From Saccharibacillus deserti (lineage in GTDB: Bacteria; Bacillota; Bacilli; Paenibacillales; Paenibacillaceae): a stretch of DNA of 64,000 bases. The translations under genes were made by a program, and so were the position numbers. Location: contig NZ_JABJVN010000001.1 in assembly GCF_013618475.1 (NCBI RefSeq), positions 62,001-126,000 of the forward strand, written 5' to 3'. The notes under the pieces are model-generated. The model saw only the letters and a list, made by a program, of their open reading frames with translations, had not been told where the DNA came from and searched no databases. Positions 18,464 through 26,871 of the stretch are shown here, piece by piece. Positions within the stretch are counted from its first letter, which is position 1. The number at the start of each line of letters is the position of its first letter.

Positions 18464-19063
18464 CTACCACAGACTTTGAATATTCACGCCTTTCGGCTCC
18501 GCCTGCGGATCGCTTTCGTTGATATGGTCGTAGAACATCACGCCGTTCAGGTGATCCAGCTCATGCTGCATGACGATTGCGGGATACCCTTTGAGCTTCA
18601 GCAGCAGTTCCTTGCCGTTCTCGTCGTAGGCTTTGAGTTTGATTTTCTCGTAGCGGGGGACGATGCCTTCGACCGGGCGGTCGACGGACAGGCAGCCTTC
18701 GCCGTCCGGCAGATACGTCATCGCCGCGGAGTGGCTGACGATTTTCGGATTGAACAGCTTATATTCGTACAAGGTCGGATTTTCTTCTTCGTCTTCCATG
18801 ATATCCGTGAACAGCACCGCGAACATCCGGCGATCGAGGCCAACCTGGTTGGCGGAAATGCCTACACCCGCACGCAGTCCGTACTTCTCGGCCAGTTCGT
18901 CGTCTTGGCTTTCTTTGAGATAACGCATCATCGCATCCATGGCATTCCGGTCTTCGTCGGAAAGAGGGAATTCCACTTCCGCAACTTTGCGGCGCAGAAT
19001 CTCGTGGCCTTCGCGGACGATATCGTCCATTGTAATTCGGTAATCTTTATCGGTGAGTGACAT
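18464..19063 (-). CDS. def: Peptide deformylase
   Basis: Removes the formyl group from the initiator methionine of nascent proteins, using a bound ferrous or other divalent metal. The 199 residues carry the three family motifs: motif 1 as GVGISANQVG (about 66-75), motif 2 as EGCLS (about 120-126) with the metal cysteine, and motif 3 as QHELDHLNG (about 164-172) with two metal histidines and the catalytic glutamate. Length and inserts fit the type 2 Gram-positive group. A modest GAGGT lies upstream of the ATG. Converges with ptsI across a bidirectional terminator. Confidence 0.95.
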   Translation of the reverse strand: MSLTDKDYRITMDDIVREGHEILRRKVAEVEFPLSDEDRNAMDAMMRYLKESQDDELAEKYGLRAGVGISANQVGLDRRMFAVLFTDIMEDEEENPTLYEYKLFNPKIVSHSAAMTYLPDGEGCLSVDRPVEGIVPRYEKIKLKAYDENGKELLLKLKGYPAIVMQHELDHLNGVMFYDHINESDPQAEPKGVNIQSLW

Positions 19064-19171
19064 AATCGTGATATACCTCGGCTTCCTGAAAATTTGTTGG
19101 GGTCAAACGGCCGCCGGACCTGCGTAACGCGCAATAAGCGGACCTTCTTCTATTATGAAGCGGCCCGCCTC

Positions 19172-19213
19172 AAAAGAAAAGCCGCTTTGCCGGAAAAATC
19201 CGGGAAAGCGGCG
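19172..19213 (-). terminator. Terminator of the gcvT-gcvPA-gcvPB operon
   Basis: On the minus strand a stem CCGCTTTCCCGGA against TCCGGCAAAGCGG is followed by CTTTTCTTTT, 40 bases past the gcvPB stop. Confidence 0.85.
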
Positions 19214-19253
19214 GGGAGAAACGGATGGCAAGGTTGAGCCTTCCGTTTAGGCT

Positions 19254-20762
19254 TTAGCTGCAGGCGCAGTTTAGGACCGGCTTGCGCGCGGCGTTCGTCT
19301 CGTCGAGACGGGTGACCGGCGTCGTGTAAGGCGCGTTCAGCAGAAGTTCCGGATTTTCTTCGGCTTCCTTGGCGATCCGGATCATCGTGTCGATAAAGCC
19401 GTCGAGCGTTTCTTTGCTTTCCGTCTCGGTCGGCTCGATCATGATGCATTCTTCGACGTTGAGCGGGAAATAGATGGTCGGCGGGTGATACCCGAAATCG
19501 AGCAGCCGCTTGGCGACATCCAGCGTGCGCACGCCGTATTTTTTCAGTCCGCTGCCGCTCATGACGAATTCGTGTTTGCACGGACCGGCGAACGGCACTT
19601 CGTAATGGTCTTTGAGGCGGGTCATCATATAGTTGGCGTTGAGCACGGCGCATTCGGAGACGCGGCGCAGGCCGTCCGGACCGTAGGTGCGGATATAGGC
19701 ATACGCGCGCACGAGAATGCCGAAGTTGCCGTAATACGCTTTAACGCGGCCGATCGAAGTCGGGGAGGGAGCGGCCAAACCGTACGAACCGTCTGCCAGC
19801 TTCTCGACGATCGGAGCCGGCAGGTACGGGATCAGGATCGACTTGACGCCGACCGGACCCGCGCCGGGACCTCCGCCGCCGTGCGGCGTGCTCATCGTCT
19901 TATGCAGATTGAGATGCACGACGTCGAAGCCCATGTCGCCCGGACGCGTGATGCCCATGATCGCGTTGGAGTTGGCACCGTCGTAATAGAGCAGGCCGCC
20001 CGCTTCGTGCACGATCTGCGCGATTTCGACGATTTGTTCTTCGAACAGTCCGAGCGTGCTCGGGTTGGTCAGCATGAGGGCGGCCGTATCGGAACCGACG
20101 GCGGCGCGCAGCGTGTCGAGATCGACCATGCCTTTGGCGTTCGACGGAATGGTCACCGTCTCGAAGCCGGCCACGGTCGCGCTCGCCGGATTGGTACCGT
20201 GCGAAGAGTCCGGCACGATTACTTTGGTGCGCTGATGTTCGCCGCGCTCTTCGTGGTAGCTGCGGATCATCATCAGGCCCGCCCATTCGCCATGCGCGCC
20301 GGCGGCCGGCTGGAGCGTAACGGCGTCCATGCCGGTCAGCGCGGCCAGGTCGCTTTGGAGCGTGTACATCAGCTCAAGCGCGCCCTGCGCGCTCGATACC
20401 GGCTGATACGGGTGAATCTTGGCGAAGCCGGCATAGCGTGCCACGTCTTCGTTGATCTTCGGGTTGTATTTCATCGTGCAGGAGCCGAGCGGATAGAAGC
20501 CGTTGTCCACGCCGAAGTTGCGGCGGGACAGTCCCGTGTAATGGCGGATGACGTCGACTTCGTACACTTCCGGCAGGGCGGCGGCATCGCTGCGCTTGAA
20601 TTCGGCCGGGAGCCAGTCCGCGGCTTCTTCTTCGCTGAACGGCACGTCGCAGTCCGGCAGCGAATAGGCGACGCGGCCGGGGGTGCTGAGTTCGAAAATC
20701 AGGGAGCAATCTTCTTTGGCGTCGAGGCCTGTCGGCGTCGTCAGATCGAGGCTCGTGTTCAT
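19254..20762 (-). CDS. gcvPB: Glycine dehydrogenase (decarboxylating) subunit 2
   Basis: The PLP-carrying half of the split P-protein of the glycine cleavage system, acting with GcvPA to decarboxylate glycine and load the aminomethyl group onto lipoyl-GcvH. The PLP lysine lies in [17 protein letters not shown] (near residue 285). [15 protein letters not shown] and [14 protein letters not shown] are other family signatures. At 502 residues it is slightly longer than typical, with a short C-terminal extension ending in CACS. Its start overlaps the gcvPA stop by 4 bases. Confidence 0.96.
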   Translation of the reverse strand: MNTSLDLTTPTGLDAKEDCSLIFELSTPGRVAYSLPDCDVPFSEEEAADWLPAEFKRSDAAALPEVYEVDVIRHYTGLSRRNFGVDNGFYPLGSCTMKYNPKINEDVARYAGFAKIHPYQPVSSAQGALELMYTLQSDLAALTGMDAVTLQPAAGAHGEWAGLMMIRSYHEERGEHQRTKVIVPDSSHGTNPASATVAGFETVTIPSNAKGMVDLDTLRAAVGSDTAALMLTNPSTLGLFEEQIVEIAQIVHEAGGLLYYDGANSNAIMGITRPGDMGFDVVHLNLHKTMSTPHGGGGPGAGPVGVKSILIPYLPAPIVEKLADGSYGLAAPSPTSIGRVKAYYGNFGILVRAYAYIRTYGPDGLRRVSECAVLNANYMMTRLKDHYEVPFAGPCKHEFVMSGSGLKKYGVRTLDVAKRLLDFGYHPPTIYFPLNVEECIMIEPTETESKETLDGFIDTMIRIAKEAEENPELLLNAPYTTPVTRLDETNAARKPVLNCACS

Positions 20763-22114
20763 AGACTTCCCTCCAAAATTTCCGCGAAGCGGTCGATGTC
20801 TTCCTTGGAACGTCTTTCGGTGACGGCGATCAGCAGGGCGCTGCCCAGTTCCGGATATTCGCGCGACAGGTTATAGCCGCCGATGAAGCCTTCTTCCAGC
20901 AGTTTTTCGTTCAGGGCGTCGATGTCCGTGCCTTCCGGCAGCTTCAGCACGAACTCGTTGAAGAACGGCGAAGTGAAAGCGGGCTTCACGTCGTGGATCG
21001 AACCGAGCTGTTTGGCGGCGTAATGGGCTTTTTTGAGGTTCAGGTCGCAGACGTCGATCATGCCCTGGCGGCCCATAACGGACAGATAGACCGAAGCGGA
21101 CAAAGCGAGCAGCGCCTGGTTGGAGCAGATGTTCGACGTCGCTTTGTCGCGGCGGATATGCTGCTCGCGCGCCTGAAGCGTCAGCACGAAGCCGCGCTTG
21201 CCGTTCTTGTCGGTCGTCTGGCCGACGATGCGGCCGGGAATTTTGCGCATGAGCGCTTTGGAGACGGCGAAATAGCCGCAGGTCGGTCCGCCGTACGAAC
21301 CGGAGATGCCGAGCGGCTGCGCGTCGCCGACCGTGATATCCGCGCCGAGCCGGCCCGGCGCTTCCAGCAGGCCGAGCGACAGCGGATTCGCGCTGACGAC
21401 CAGCAGTCCTTTTTGCGCATGGACGAGCTCGCCGATGCTTTTGACGTTTTCCACGGCGCCGAAAAAGTTCGGCGATTGAACGAGTACAGCCGCGGTATCG
21501 CCGTCGATCATGTTTTCCAGCTGCTTCAGGTCGGTCACGCCGTTCTCGAAGCCGGCTTCGACTACTTCGATGCCGAGTCCGTACGCGTACGTGCGTACGA
21601 CCGCCCGGGTCTCCGGGTGCACCGTGCTCGCGATAATGATCTTTTTGCGTTTGGTGGCGCCGCTTGCGAGCGAAGCCGCTTCGGCCATCGCCGTCGCGCC
21701 GTCGTACATGCTGGCGTTGGCGACTTCCATGCCGGTCAGCTCGCAGATATACGATTGGAACTCGAAGATTGCCTGCAGCTCGCCCTGGCTCACTTCCGGT
21801 TGGTACGGTGTGTAAGCCGTATAAAATTCCGAGCGAGAGATGACATGGTTGATGACGACCGGAACCTGGTGATCGTACAGCCCGGCTCCGAGGAAGCTGG
21901 CGTAGCGGTCGCTGTCGGCGTTTTTGCCGGCGAGCTGCGTCATGTGGCGCAGCAGCGCCGCTTCGTCCAGGGCGCCGGACATCGGCAGCGTACCTTCGTA
22001 ACGGACGTTTTTCGGAATGTCGACGAACAGGTCCTCCATGCTTTGCGCGCCCACGGCGGCGAGCATATCGCGTTCGTTCTGCTCGGTCATCGGAATATAA
22101 CGGTGTTTCTTCAA
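20759..22114 (-). CDS. gcvPA: Glycine dehydrogenase (decarboxylating) subunit 1
   Basis: The non-PLP-lysine half of the split glycine decarboxylase, 451 residues. The N-terminus [18 protein letters not shown] matches the family exactly, so the TTG at 22114 is taken as start; GGGAGTG lies about 9 bases before it. The TTG shares bases with the gcvT TGA stop (4-base overlap TTGA), and the gene overlaps gcvPB by 4 bases, indicating translational coupling through the operon. [14 protein letters not shown] and [15 protein letters not shown] are conserved stretches. Confidence 0.96.
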   Translation of the reverse strand: MKKHRYIPMTEQNERDMLAAVGAQSMEDLFVDIPKNVRYEGTLPMSGALDEAALLRHMTQLAGKNADSDRYASFLGAGLYDHQVPVVINHVISRSEFYTAYTPYQPEVSQGELQAIFEFQSYICELTGMEVANASMYDGATAMAEAASLASGATKRKKIIIASTVHPETRAVVRTYAYGLGIEVVEAGFENGVTDLKQLENMIDGDTAAVLVQSPNFFGAVENVKSIGELVHAQKGLLVVSANPLSLGLLEAPGRLGADITVGDAQPLGISGSYGGPTCGYFAVSKALMRKIPGRIVGQTTDKNGKRGFVLTLQAREQHIRRDKATSNICSNQALLALSASVYLSVMGRQGMIDVCDLNLKKAHYAAKQLGSIHDVKPAFTSPFFNEFVLKLPEGTDIDALNEKLLEEGFIGGYNLSREYPELGSALLIAVTERRSKEDIDRFAEILEGSL

Positions 22115-23283
22115 GGCGTATTCACTCCCTTTTCGGATTGGACGTTGTCGGACGGGTTATGTTGAATCAGCGCTTTGTGCGCCGGGGTGTTTTTGTAAAA
22201 AGGAGCTTTGACGACTTCGGCCTGCAGCTTTCTGCCGCGGATCTCGACTTCGATCTTCGTGCCGATCGCCGCGAATTCCGTTTCGATCAGCGCCAGCGCC
22301 AGATTGCGCTTGAGCGTCGGCGACTGCGTGCCGGTCGTCACTTCGCCGATCCGGCGTCCTTCGGCGAAGACGGGATAATGCGAGCGCGCGATGCCGCGGT
22401 CGATCATTTCCAGGCCGACGAGCTTGCGCGGCACGCCCGCTTCCTTCTGGGCGGCCAGCGCTTCGCGGCCGATAAAATCGCCTTTGCCGAGCTTCACGAA
22501 GTAGCCGAGGCCCGCTTCGAGCGGCGTGATGTCCGCCGACAGCTCCTGCCCGTACAGCGGCAGCTTGGCTTCGAAGCGCAGCGTGTCGCGGGCACCGAGC
22601 CCGCACGGCAGCAGACCGAACGGTTCTCCGGCAGCAATCAGATCGCGCCAGATTGCGGCAGCGAATTCGGGAGCGGCGTAGATCTCGAAGCCGTCTTCGC
22701 CGGTATAGCCGGTGCGGGAAATGTAAGCCAGCGTTCCTTCGAATACGCCTGTTTCGATAAAGTGAAACGGCTTGAGATCGTCGAGCGCCGGTTCGTTGCA
22801 GACTTTCTTGAGAATCTTCAGCGAAGCCGGACCCTGCAGCGCGATCAGCGCGGTGCCTTCGGAAGCATCGCGGAATTGGACCGACTCGGGCATGTGCGAC
22901 TGGATCCACTGCGCGTCTTTGTCGATATTGCCCGCATTGACGACGAGCATGTAATGCCCTTCGCGAATTTGATAAACGAGCAGATCGTCCACGACGCCTC
23001 CGTTTTCGTAGCACATGAACGTATACATCACCCGGCCGTCTTCCAGCGAAGCGATATCGCCTGTGATCAGCTTGGACAAGAATTCACGGACACCTTCGCC
23101 GCTGAGGATGAACTCGCCCATATGCGAGACATCGAACAATCCCGCGCGTTCACGTACGGCCTCGTGTTCTTTTTGGATACCGAAGAACTGAACGGGCAGG
23201 TCCCAGCCCCCGAAATCGATGCAGCGGGGTTCGCCGGTCTCCGCATACAGCGGGTAGAGCGGGGTACGCTTGAGAGAAGTCAT
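22111..23283 (-). CDS. gcvT: Aminomethyltransferase (glycine cleavage T protein)
   Basis: Releases ammonia from aminomethyl-lipoyl-GcvH and transfers the one-carbon unit to tetrahydrofolate. Family landmarks are VQFFGIQKEHEAVRERAGLFDVSHMGEF at the N-terminus, SRTGYTGEDGFEIY in the centre and the catalytic aspartate region GLGARDTLRFEA. The 390 residues include a C-terminal tail about 20 residues longer than usual. AAGGAGAC lies 9 bases before the ATG. It is the first gene of the operon behind the glycine riboswitch. Confidence 0.96.
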   Translation of the reverse strand: MTSLKRTPLYPLYAETGEPRCIDFGGWDLPVQFFGIQKEHEAVRERAGLFDVSHMGEFILSGEGVREFLSKLITGDIASLEDGRVMYTFMCYENGGVVDDLLVYQIREGHYMLVVNAGNIDKDAQWIQSHMPESVQFRDASEGTALIALQGPASLKILKKVCNEPALDDLKPFHFIETGVFEGTLAYISRTGYTGEDGFEIYAAPEFAAAIWRDLIAAGEPFGLLPCGLGARDTLRFEAKLPLYGQELSADITPLEAGLGYFVKLGKGDFIGREALAAQKEAGVPRKLVGLEMIDRGIARSHYPVFAEGRRIGEVTTGTQSPTLKRNLALALIETEFAAIGTKIEVEIRGRKLQAEVVKAPFYKNTPAHKALIQHNPSDNVQSEKGVNTP

Positions 23284-23396
23284 CGTGTAAGAGTCTCCTT
23301 AGGAAATCGGATTTGGTATTGGATAGCGCGAAAAAGGACAGGTCCCCAAAGACCGGCTCTCTTTTCCGTCCATACGGAAAAAGGGCCTGATCGAAA

Positions 23397-23672
23397 GGGC
23401 TCTGTCCTTGGTACCTGAGAGTTACCCCGCCGCCTAACTCCGATCAAGTGCGATCGGGACGTGCGGCAGGTTTCCCCTTGGGTGATCCGCCTGCGGTCCG
23501 GGTTCGAAAATTCCGGCTGCGCGGATGCTCTCCAGAGTGGCGTCCGGCACAGGTCCTTTTGCCTGAGAGATTCACCGCTTGAGGCGAGGTCCATAGACCT
23601 TGCGCCAATGTCCGGTTTACTCCTTCGGCGGCGCCCGCGCAAGCCCAATCGGCTCCCGGCGCTCTCTCCCTA
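23397..23672 (-). promoter_or_regulatory. Tandem glycine riboswitch upstream of gcvT
   Basis: Transcribed on the minus strand. Aptamer 1 (about 23672-23553) begins with GGGAGAGAGC and ends with CTCTCAGGCAAAAGGACC. A short linker leads to aptamer 2 (about 23540-23398), with CTGGAGAGCATC, CACCCAAGGGGAAACC and CTCTCAGGTACCAAGGACAG. These are conserved glycine-aptamer strands. Downstream CTGTCCTTTTT (plus-strand 23341-23331) can pair with AAGGACAG at the aptamer-2 3' end, so glycine binding probably prevents a terminator, as in Bacillus subtilis, switching the operon on. Confidence 0.95.
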
Positions 23673-23746
23673 TGCTTTCACTCGCCTATGCGTCAATCGT
23701 CGAACGTTCGTGTTTTGCCAAATGCGGATCAAATGCTTTATCCTAA

Positions 23747-23776
23747 TTATTAAGGGATGCGGCACCCCGTTGTCAA
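23747..23776 (-). promoter_or_regulatory. Promoter of the gcv operon
   Basis: On the minus strand a perfect TTGACA (23776-23771), an 18-base gap and TAATAA (23752-23747) sit 75 bases before the first aptamer. Confidence 0.65.
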
Positions 23777-23814
23777 CAAAACTTTAAAGCGTTCGAAAAA
23801 TATTGTGAGGAACA

Positions 23815-23843
23815 TTGACACGCCAAATAGGCTGCCGTAAGCT
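23815..23843 (+). promoter_or_regulatory. Promoter of gcvH
   Basis: A perfect TTGACA (23815-23820), 17 bases and TAAGCT (23838-23843) lie 84 bases before the gcvH ATG. The -10 is poor. Confidence 0.5.
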
Positions 23844-23926
23844 AAAAGTATTAGAAATTCCCGAACATCAAAAAGAATAATCCAGCCGAATGTTCGGCAA
23901 TAAACCGAAATGGAGCGAAATGGACA

Positions 23927-24319
23927 ATGAGCGAAATCAAAGCGGGTCTGTACTATACCAAGAATCACGAGTGGGTCGAAAAGCTGTCGAACGGCAATCT
24001 GCGGTTGGGCATTACCGATTTTGCGCAGCATCAGCTGGGCGATATCGTATTCGTTGAAGTTCCGGCCGAAGGTGCTGCGGTCACAGCGGAAGGCGAAGTC
24101 GGTTCGATCGAATCGGTCAAAACGGTCGCGGAACTGTATTGTCCGGTGGGCGGTACCGTAGCCGCAGTCAACGGAGCGCTTGAAACCGAGCCGGAACTCG
24201 TCAACAGCGCACCGTACGGCGAAGGCTGGATGATCGAAATCGAGCCGGACGGCGAAGCGGAAGATCGGCTTGCCGGGCTTCTGACTCCGGAGCAGTACGA
24301 AGCGGAGCAGCAGGACTAA
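23927..24319 (+). CDS. gcvH: Glycine cleavage system H protein
   Basis: Lipoyl carrier that shuttles the aminomethyl group between P, T and L proteins; in Bacillus-type organisms GcvH is also the hub for lipoyl assembly. The 130 residues contain the lipoylated lysine at position 65 in IESVKTVAELY, with GEVGSIESVK before it. TGGAGC lies about 9 bases upstream of the ATG. The gene is divergent from gcvT and has no riboswitch of its own in the 254 bases shared with the gcv promoter region, so it may be regulated independently of glycine. Confidence 0.96.
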   Translation: MSEIKAGLYYTKNHEWVEKLSNGNLRLGITDFAQHQLGDIVFVEVPAEGAAVTAEGEVGSIESVKTVAELYCPVGGTVAAVNGALETEPELVNSAPYGEGWMIEIEPDGEAEDRLAGLLTPEQYEAEQQD

Positions 24320-24395
24320 GCGGATCGAATCCGGCAGGCGGGGTATGCGGGCGGTATCTGGCGTTCGCCCGCACCGATTCATATCCCTATAAACG

Positions 24396-24444
24396 GGGCA
24401 GCAAACGGCAGGCGTTCAAAAACGCTTCGTTTGCTGCCCATTTT
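24396..24444 (+). terminator. Terminator of gcvH
   Basis: GGGCAGCAAACG (24396-24407) pairs perfectly with CGTTTGCTGCCC (24428-24439), with an inner GCGTT/AACGC extension, followed by ATTTT. The T tract is short. Confidence 0.75.
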
Positions 24445-24490
24445 GGCGTTTTGCGCGGCGTGCTGCAGAAGAAGCAAGGAGGCGTTGTTC

Positions 24491-24919
24491 ATGGAGCCTG
24501 ATTATCCGATTTTCTGCGAAGACTGCGAACCGCCGATCGGGGAACCGGATTTTGCGGAGCTGGAGCGGCGTTTCGGTTTTGAATTCCCTGCTGCGTTCAA
24601 AGCCCACTATCTGCAGTTCAATGGCGGTTATCTGCCGGAGGCGCAGATGGAGCGGCAGCGGATCGCTTTTGGCGGATTCGAGCCGATCCGGTACGGAGAG
24701 CTTCCGGCCGAACGGCTGTATATGGACCTGCTGGAATCTTTTCCGCAGCTGCCGGGATTGTTCCCGTTCGCTTACGATCAGGGCGGCAGCTGTTTTCTGA
24801 TCGGGCTGCAGCCCGGGATGTATCGGCACCGCATTTATATTTTTCTGATGGACGGCGAAGAACTCGTTCCCGTCGAAGATTCGTTTGAGCGCTTTATGAT
24901 GCTGCTTGGCGAAGCCTGA
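24491..24919 (+). CDS. SMI1/KNR4 (SUKH) domain protein
   Basis: The 142-residue protein matches the SMI1/KNR4 fold over most of its length: ELERRFGFEFPAAFKAHYLQFNGG near the N-terminus, an acidic centre, and LFPFAYDQGGSCFLIGL near residue 100. Members are often immunity proteins to polymorphic toxins, but no toxin gene is adjacent, so that role is not claimed. The ATG at 24491 has AAGGAGG (24476-24482) about 8 bases upstream; an earlier in-frame start does not. Confidence 0.8.
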   Translation: MEPDYPIFCEDCEPPIGEPDFAELERRFGFEFPAAFKAHYLQFNGGYLPEAQMERQRIAFGGFEPIRYGELPAERLYMDLLESFPQLPGLFPFAYDQGGSCFLIGLQPGMYRHRIYIFLMDGEELVPVEDSFERFMMLLGEA

Positions 24920-25067
24920 GAGTTGTAGATAAGCCTGCGCATTCTGCGCGGGCTTATTCGGATTTGGAGGCTGTACGGATTGTCACGCGGCGGGGCCCTG
25001 GTTTATGATGGGGGATAAGCGATTATGCGGCAGTACGACTTGGAAAGATCCGAAGGAGGAGAACGCG

Positions 25068-25916
25068 GTGATACGAAAAACGGTGCTTGTAACCGGCGCG
25101 AATTCCGGCATGGGCCTGGCTGCTTCGGTCGAATTGGCCAAGCGGGGATACCGGGTGATCATGGCCTGCCGAAGTCTCGAACGCGGCCGTCAAGCTCTTC
25201 GGCGGGTGGAAGAGGCAGGCGGCCCAGGCTGCGCCGAGCTGGTGCTCTGCGATCTGGCCGATCTGGCTTCGATCCGGCGCTTCGCCGATGAAGTTCGCAG
25301 TCGGGTTTCCGCCCTGGATGTGCTGATTAACAATGCCGGGGTAGTCAGCCCCAAACGCCGGGAGACGGCGGACGGTTTCGAACTGGCACTGGGAGTCAAT
25401 CATCTGGGACATTTTCTGTCGACCCATCTGCTGCTTGATCTGGTGAAAGCTTCGGCCGGCGGACGAATTGTCGTCGTAGCTTCGGGCGCCTACAAAGCGG
25501 GCCGGATTCACTTTGAAGATCCGCATCTGCGCACAAGTTACAACGTCGTCAAATCCTACGGACAATCCAAATTGGCCAATATTCTGTTCGCGCGCGAATT
25601 GGCGCTGCGGGTGTACGATGACGGCATTGCCGTCAATGCGCTGCATCCCGGCGCGGTTCTCACCCAATTGGGCGTGGACCGGGGGACGGGATTCGGCCAG
25701 GGCGTTTATCGCGCACTCGGCCGGATGCCTTCGTTCCAAACGCCCGAACAGGGAGCTTCGACAGCCGTGTATCTGGCGGACAGCCCGGAAGTGGAAGGGA
25801 TCTCGCGCGAGTACTTTTACCGGCGCCGTCCGAAATCCCTGGACCGGAAAGCGGAAGACGACGACACGGCCCTTAAGCTGTGGGAGTGGAGCGAGCGCGA
25901 GGTGGGACTGCGTTAA
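25068..25916 (+). CDS. Short-chain dehydrogenase/reductase, retinol-dehydrogenase-like
   Basis: The 282-residue NAD(P)-dependent oxidoreductase has the Rossmann motif TGANSGMG near residue 9, NNAG near 87, a serine in [11 protein letters not shown], and the catalytic YxxxK in SYGQSKLAN. The layout matches the RDH-like group whose substrates in bacteria are largely unknown. A GTG start at 25068 is chosen because AAGGAGGAG (25053-25061) ends 6 bases before it; the upstream ATG at 25005 has no such site. The GNAT gene follows after 95 bases. Confidence 0.88.
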   Translation: MIRKTVLVTGANSGMGLAASVELAKRGYRVIMACRSLERGRQALRRVEEAGGPGCAELVLCDLADLASIRRFADEVRSRVSALDVLINNAGVVSPKRRETADGFELALGVNHLGHFLSTHLLLDLVKASAGGRIVVVASGAYKAGRIHFEDPHLRTSYNVVKSYGQSKLANILFARELALRVYDDGIAVNALHPGAVLTQLGVDRGTGFGQGVYRALGRMPSFQTPEQGASTAVYLADSPEVEGISREYFYRRRPKSLDRKAEDDDTALKLWEWSEREVGLR

Positions 25917-26011
25917 CGAACCGAAAGCACCGAATCGCAAATAGAAAAAGACATCGGCCGAACCGGAAAATATGCGGCGGCATCGGCCAATCCATAATGG
26001 GGGACTATAAC

Positions 26012-26542
26012 ATGACGACATCCAACAAAGCGACATCCGATCAAACGCCGGTTATCGAACTGGCGGCATTCGAAGATCTGCCGGCAATCGTGGACATTTA
26101 CAATTCGACCATTCCCGGACGCAAAGTCACCGCCGATCTCGAGCCGATTACGGTAGAAAGCCGGCATGCCTGGTTTGCAGAACATGAACCTTCGCGCCGT
26201 CCCTTGTGGGTGATGCGGCAAAACGGACGGGTTGCGGCCTGGATCAGTCTTCAGTCTTTCTACGGACGGCCGGCCTACAATGCGACGGCGGAAGTCAGTA
26301 TCTATGTGGACGAGTCGCTGCGGGGCACGGGCGCGGGCAGCCGTCTGCTGGAGAAAGCGATAGCCGAAAGTCCGGCGCTCGGCGTCGATACGCTGCTCGG
26401 TTTCGTTTTCGGGCACAATGAGCCGAGCATCGGTCTGCTGCGCAAATACGGCTTCGAATCGTGGGGACATCTGCCGCGCGTAGCCGTGTTGGACGGCGTG
26501 GAGCGCGATCTGGTGATTTTGGGTCTGCGAATCCGCGGATAG
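26012..26542 (+). CDS. GNAT acetyltransferase, phosphinothricin-acetyltransferase-like
   Basis: The 176-residue protein has the GNAT fold. The N-terminal [15 protein letters not shown] and the acetyl-CoA loop with [14 protein letters not shown] (about residues 107-120) resemble the Pat/MnaT/YwnH group, which acetylates toxic amino-acid analogues such as phosphinothricin or methionine sulfoximine. The substrate is inferred only from overall similarity. The ATG at 26012 follows ATGGGGGAC; a longer upstream frame overlaps the SDR gene and is unlikely. Confidence 0.87.
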   Translation: MTTSNKATSDQTPVIELAAFEDLPAIVDIYNSTIPGRKVTADLEPITVESRHAWFAEHEPSRRPLWVMRQNGRVAAWISLQSFYGRPAYNATAEVSIYVDESLRGTGAGSRLLEKAIAESPALGVDTLLGFVFGHNEPSIGLLRKYGFESWGHLPRVAVLDGVERDLVILGLRIRG

Positions 26543-26871
26543 GGTAACCAACCGTAGGGCCAAATTAGGATACGAAAGGGAGTTTGGCGAAGAAAAAGTG
26601 TGGAAAAGGTGCGTCCGTCCGGCTTTTTTCGTCCAAATATATAGGGAGCAAGACAAGCAAGAAAACAAAGGCGGAAGCCGAACGGAAAAAGGAGCGGGAA
26701 CTCGGCGCGCAAAAGCGGTGTCCGGGAATTCCGGGTTCTGCGGTTTCGTTCGGTCGGAGGCCTTTTTCAACGGAAAGAAACGTTTGCATGCACAGAAGGC
26801 GGATAACAGAAACGAAGCGATCAAGACGTCCGTGCGAAGAAGCGGGACGTCCGAACAAAGGGGGAACGGAC

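Noticed and set aside
24491-24919. SMI1/KNR4 gene as part of a toxin-immunity locus
   Set aside because: No polymorphic toxin, secretion or second immunity gene lies nearby; the neighbours are gcvH and an SDR.
26774-26788. AAAGAAACGTTTGCA considered as a cre site for the pullulanase gene
   Set aside because: It fails two fixed positions of the cre consensus (no TG), unlike the two good sites at 52.1 and 57.1 kb.
26584-26871. N-terminal extension of the pullulanase frame
   Set aside because: The extension is Lys/Arg-rich without a hydrophobic signal core, and the ATG at 26872 has a good ribosome binding site with a family-like N-terminus.
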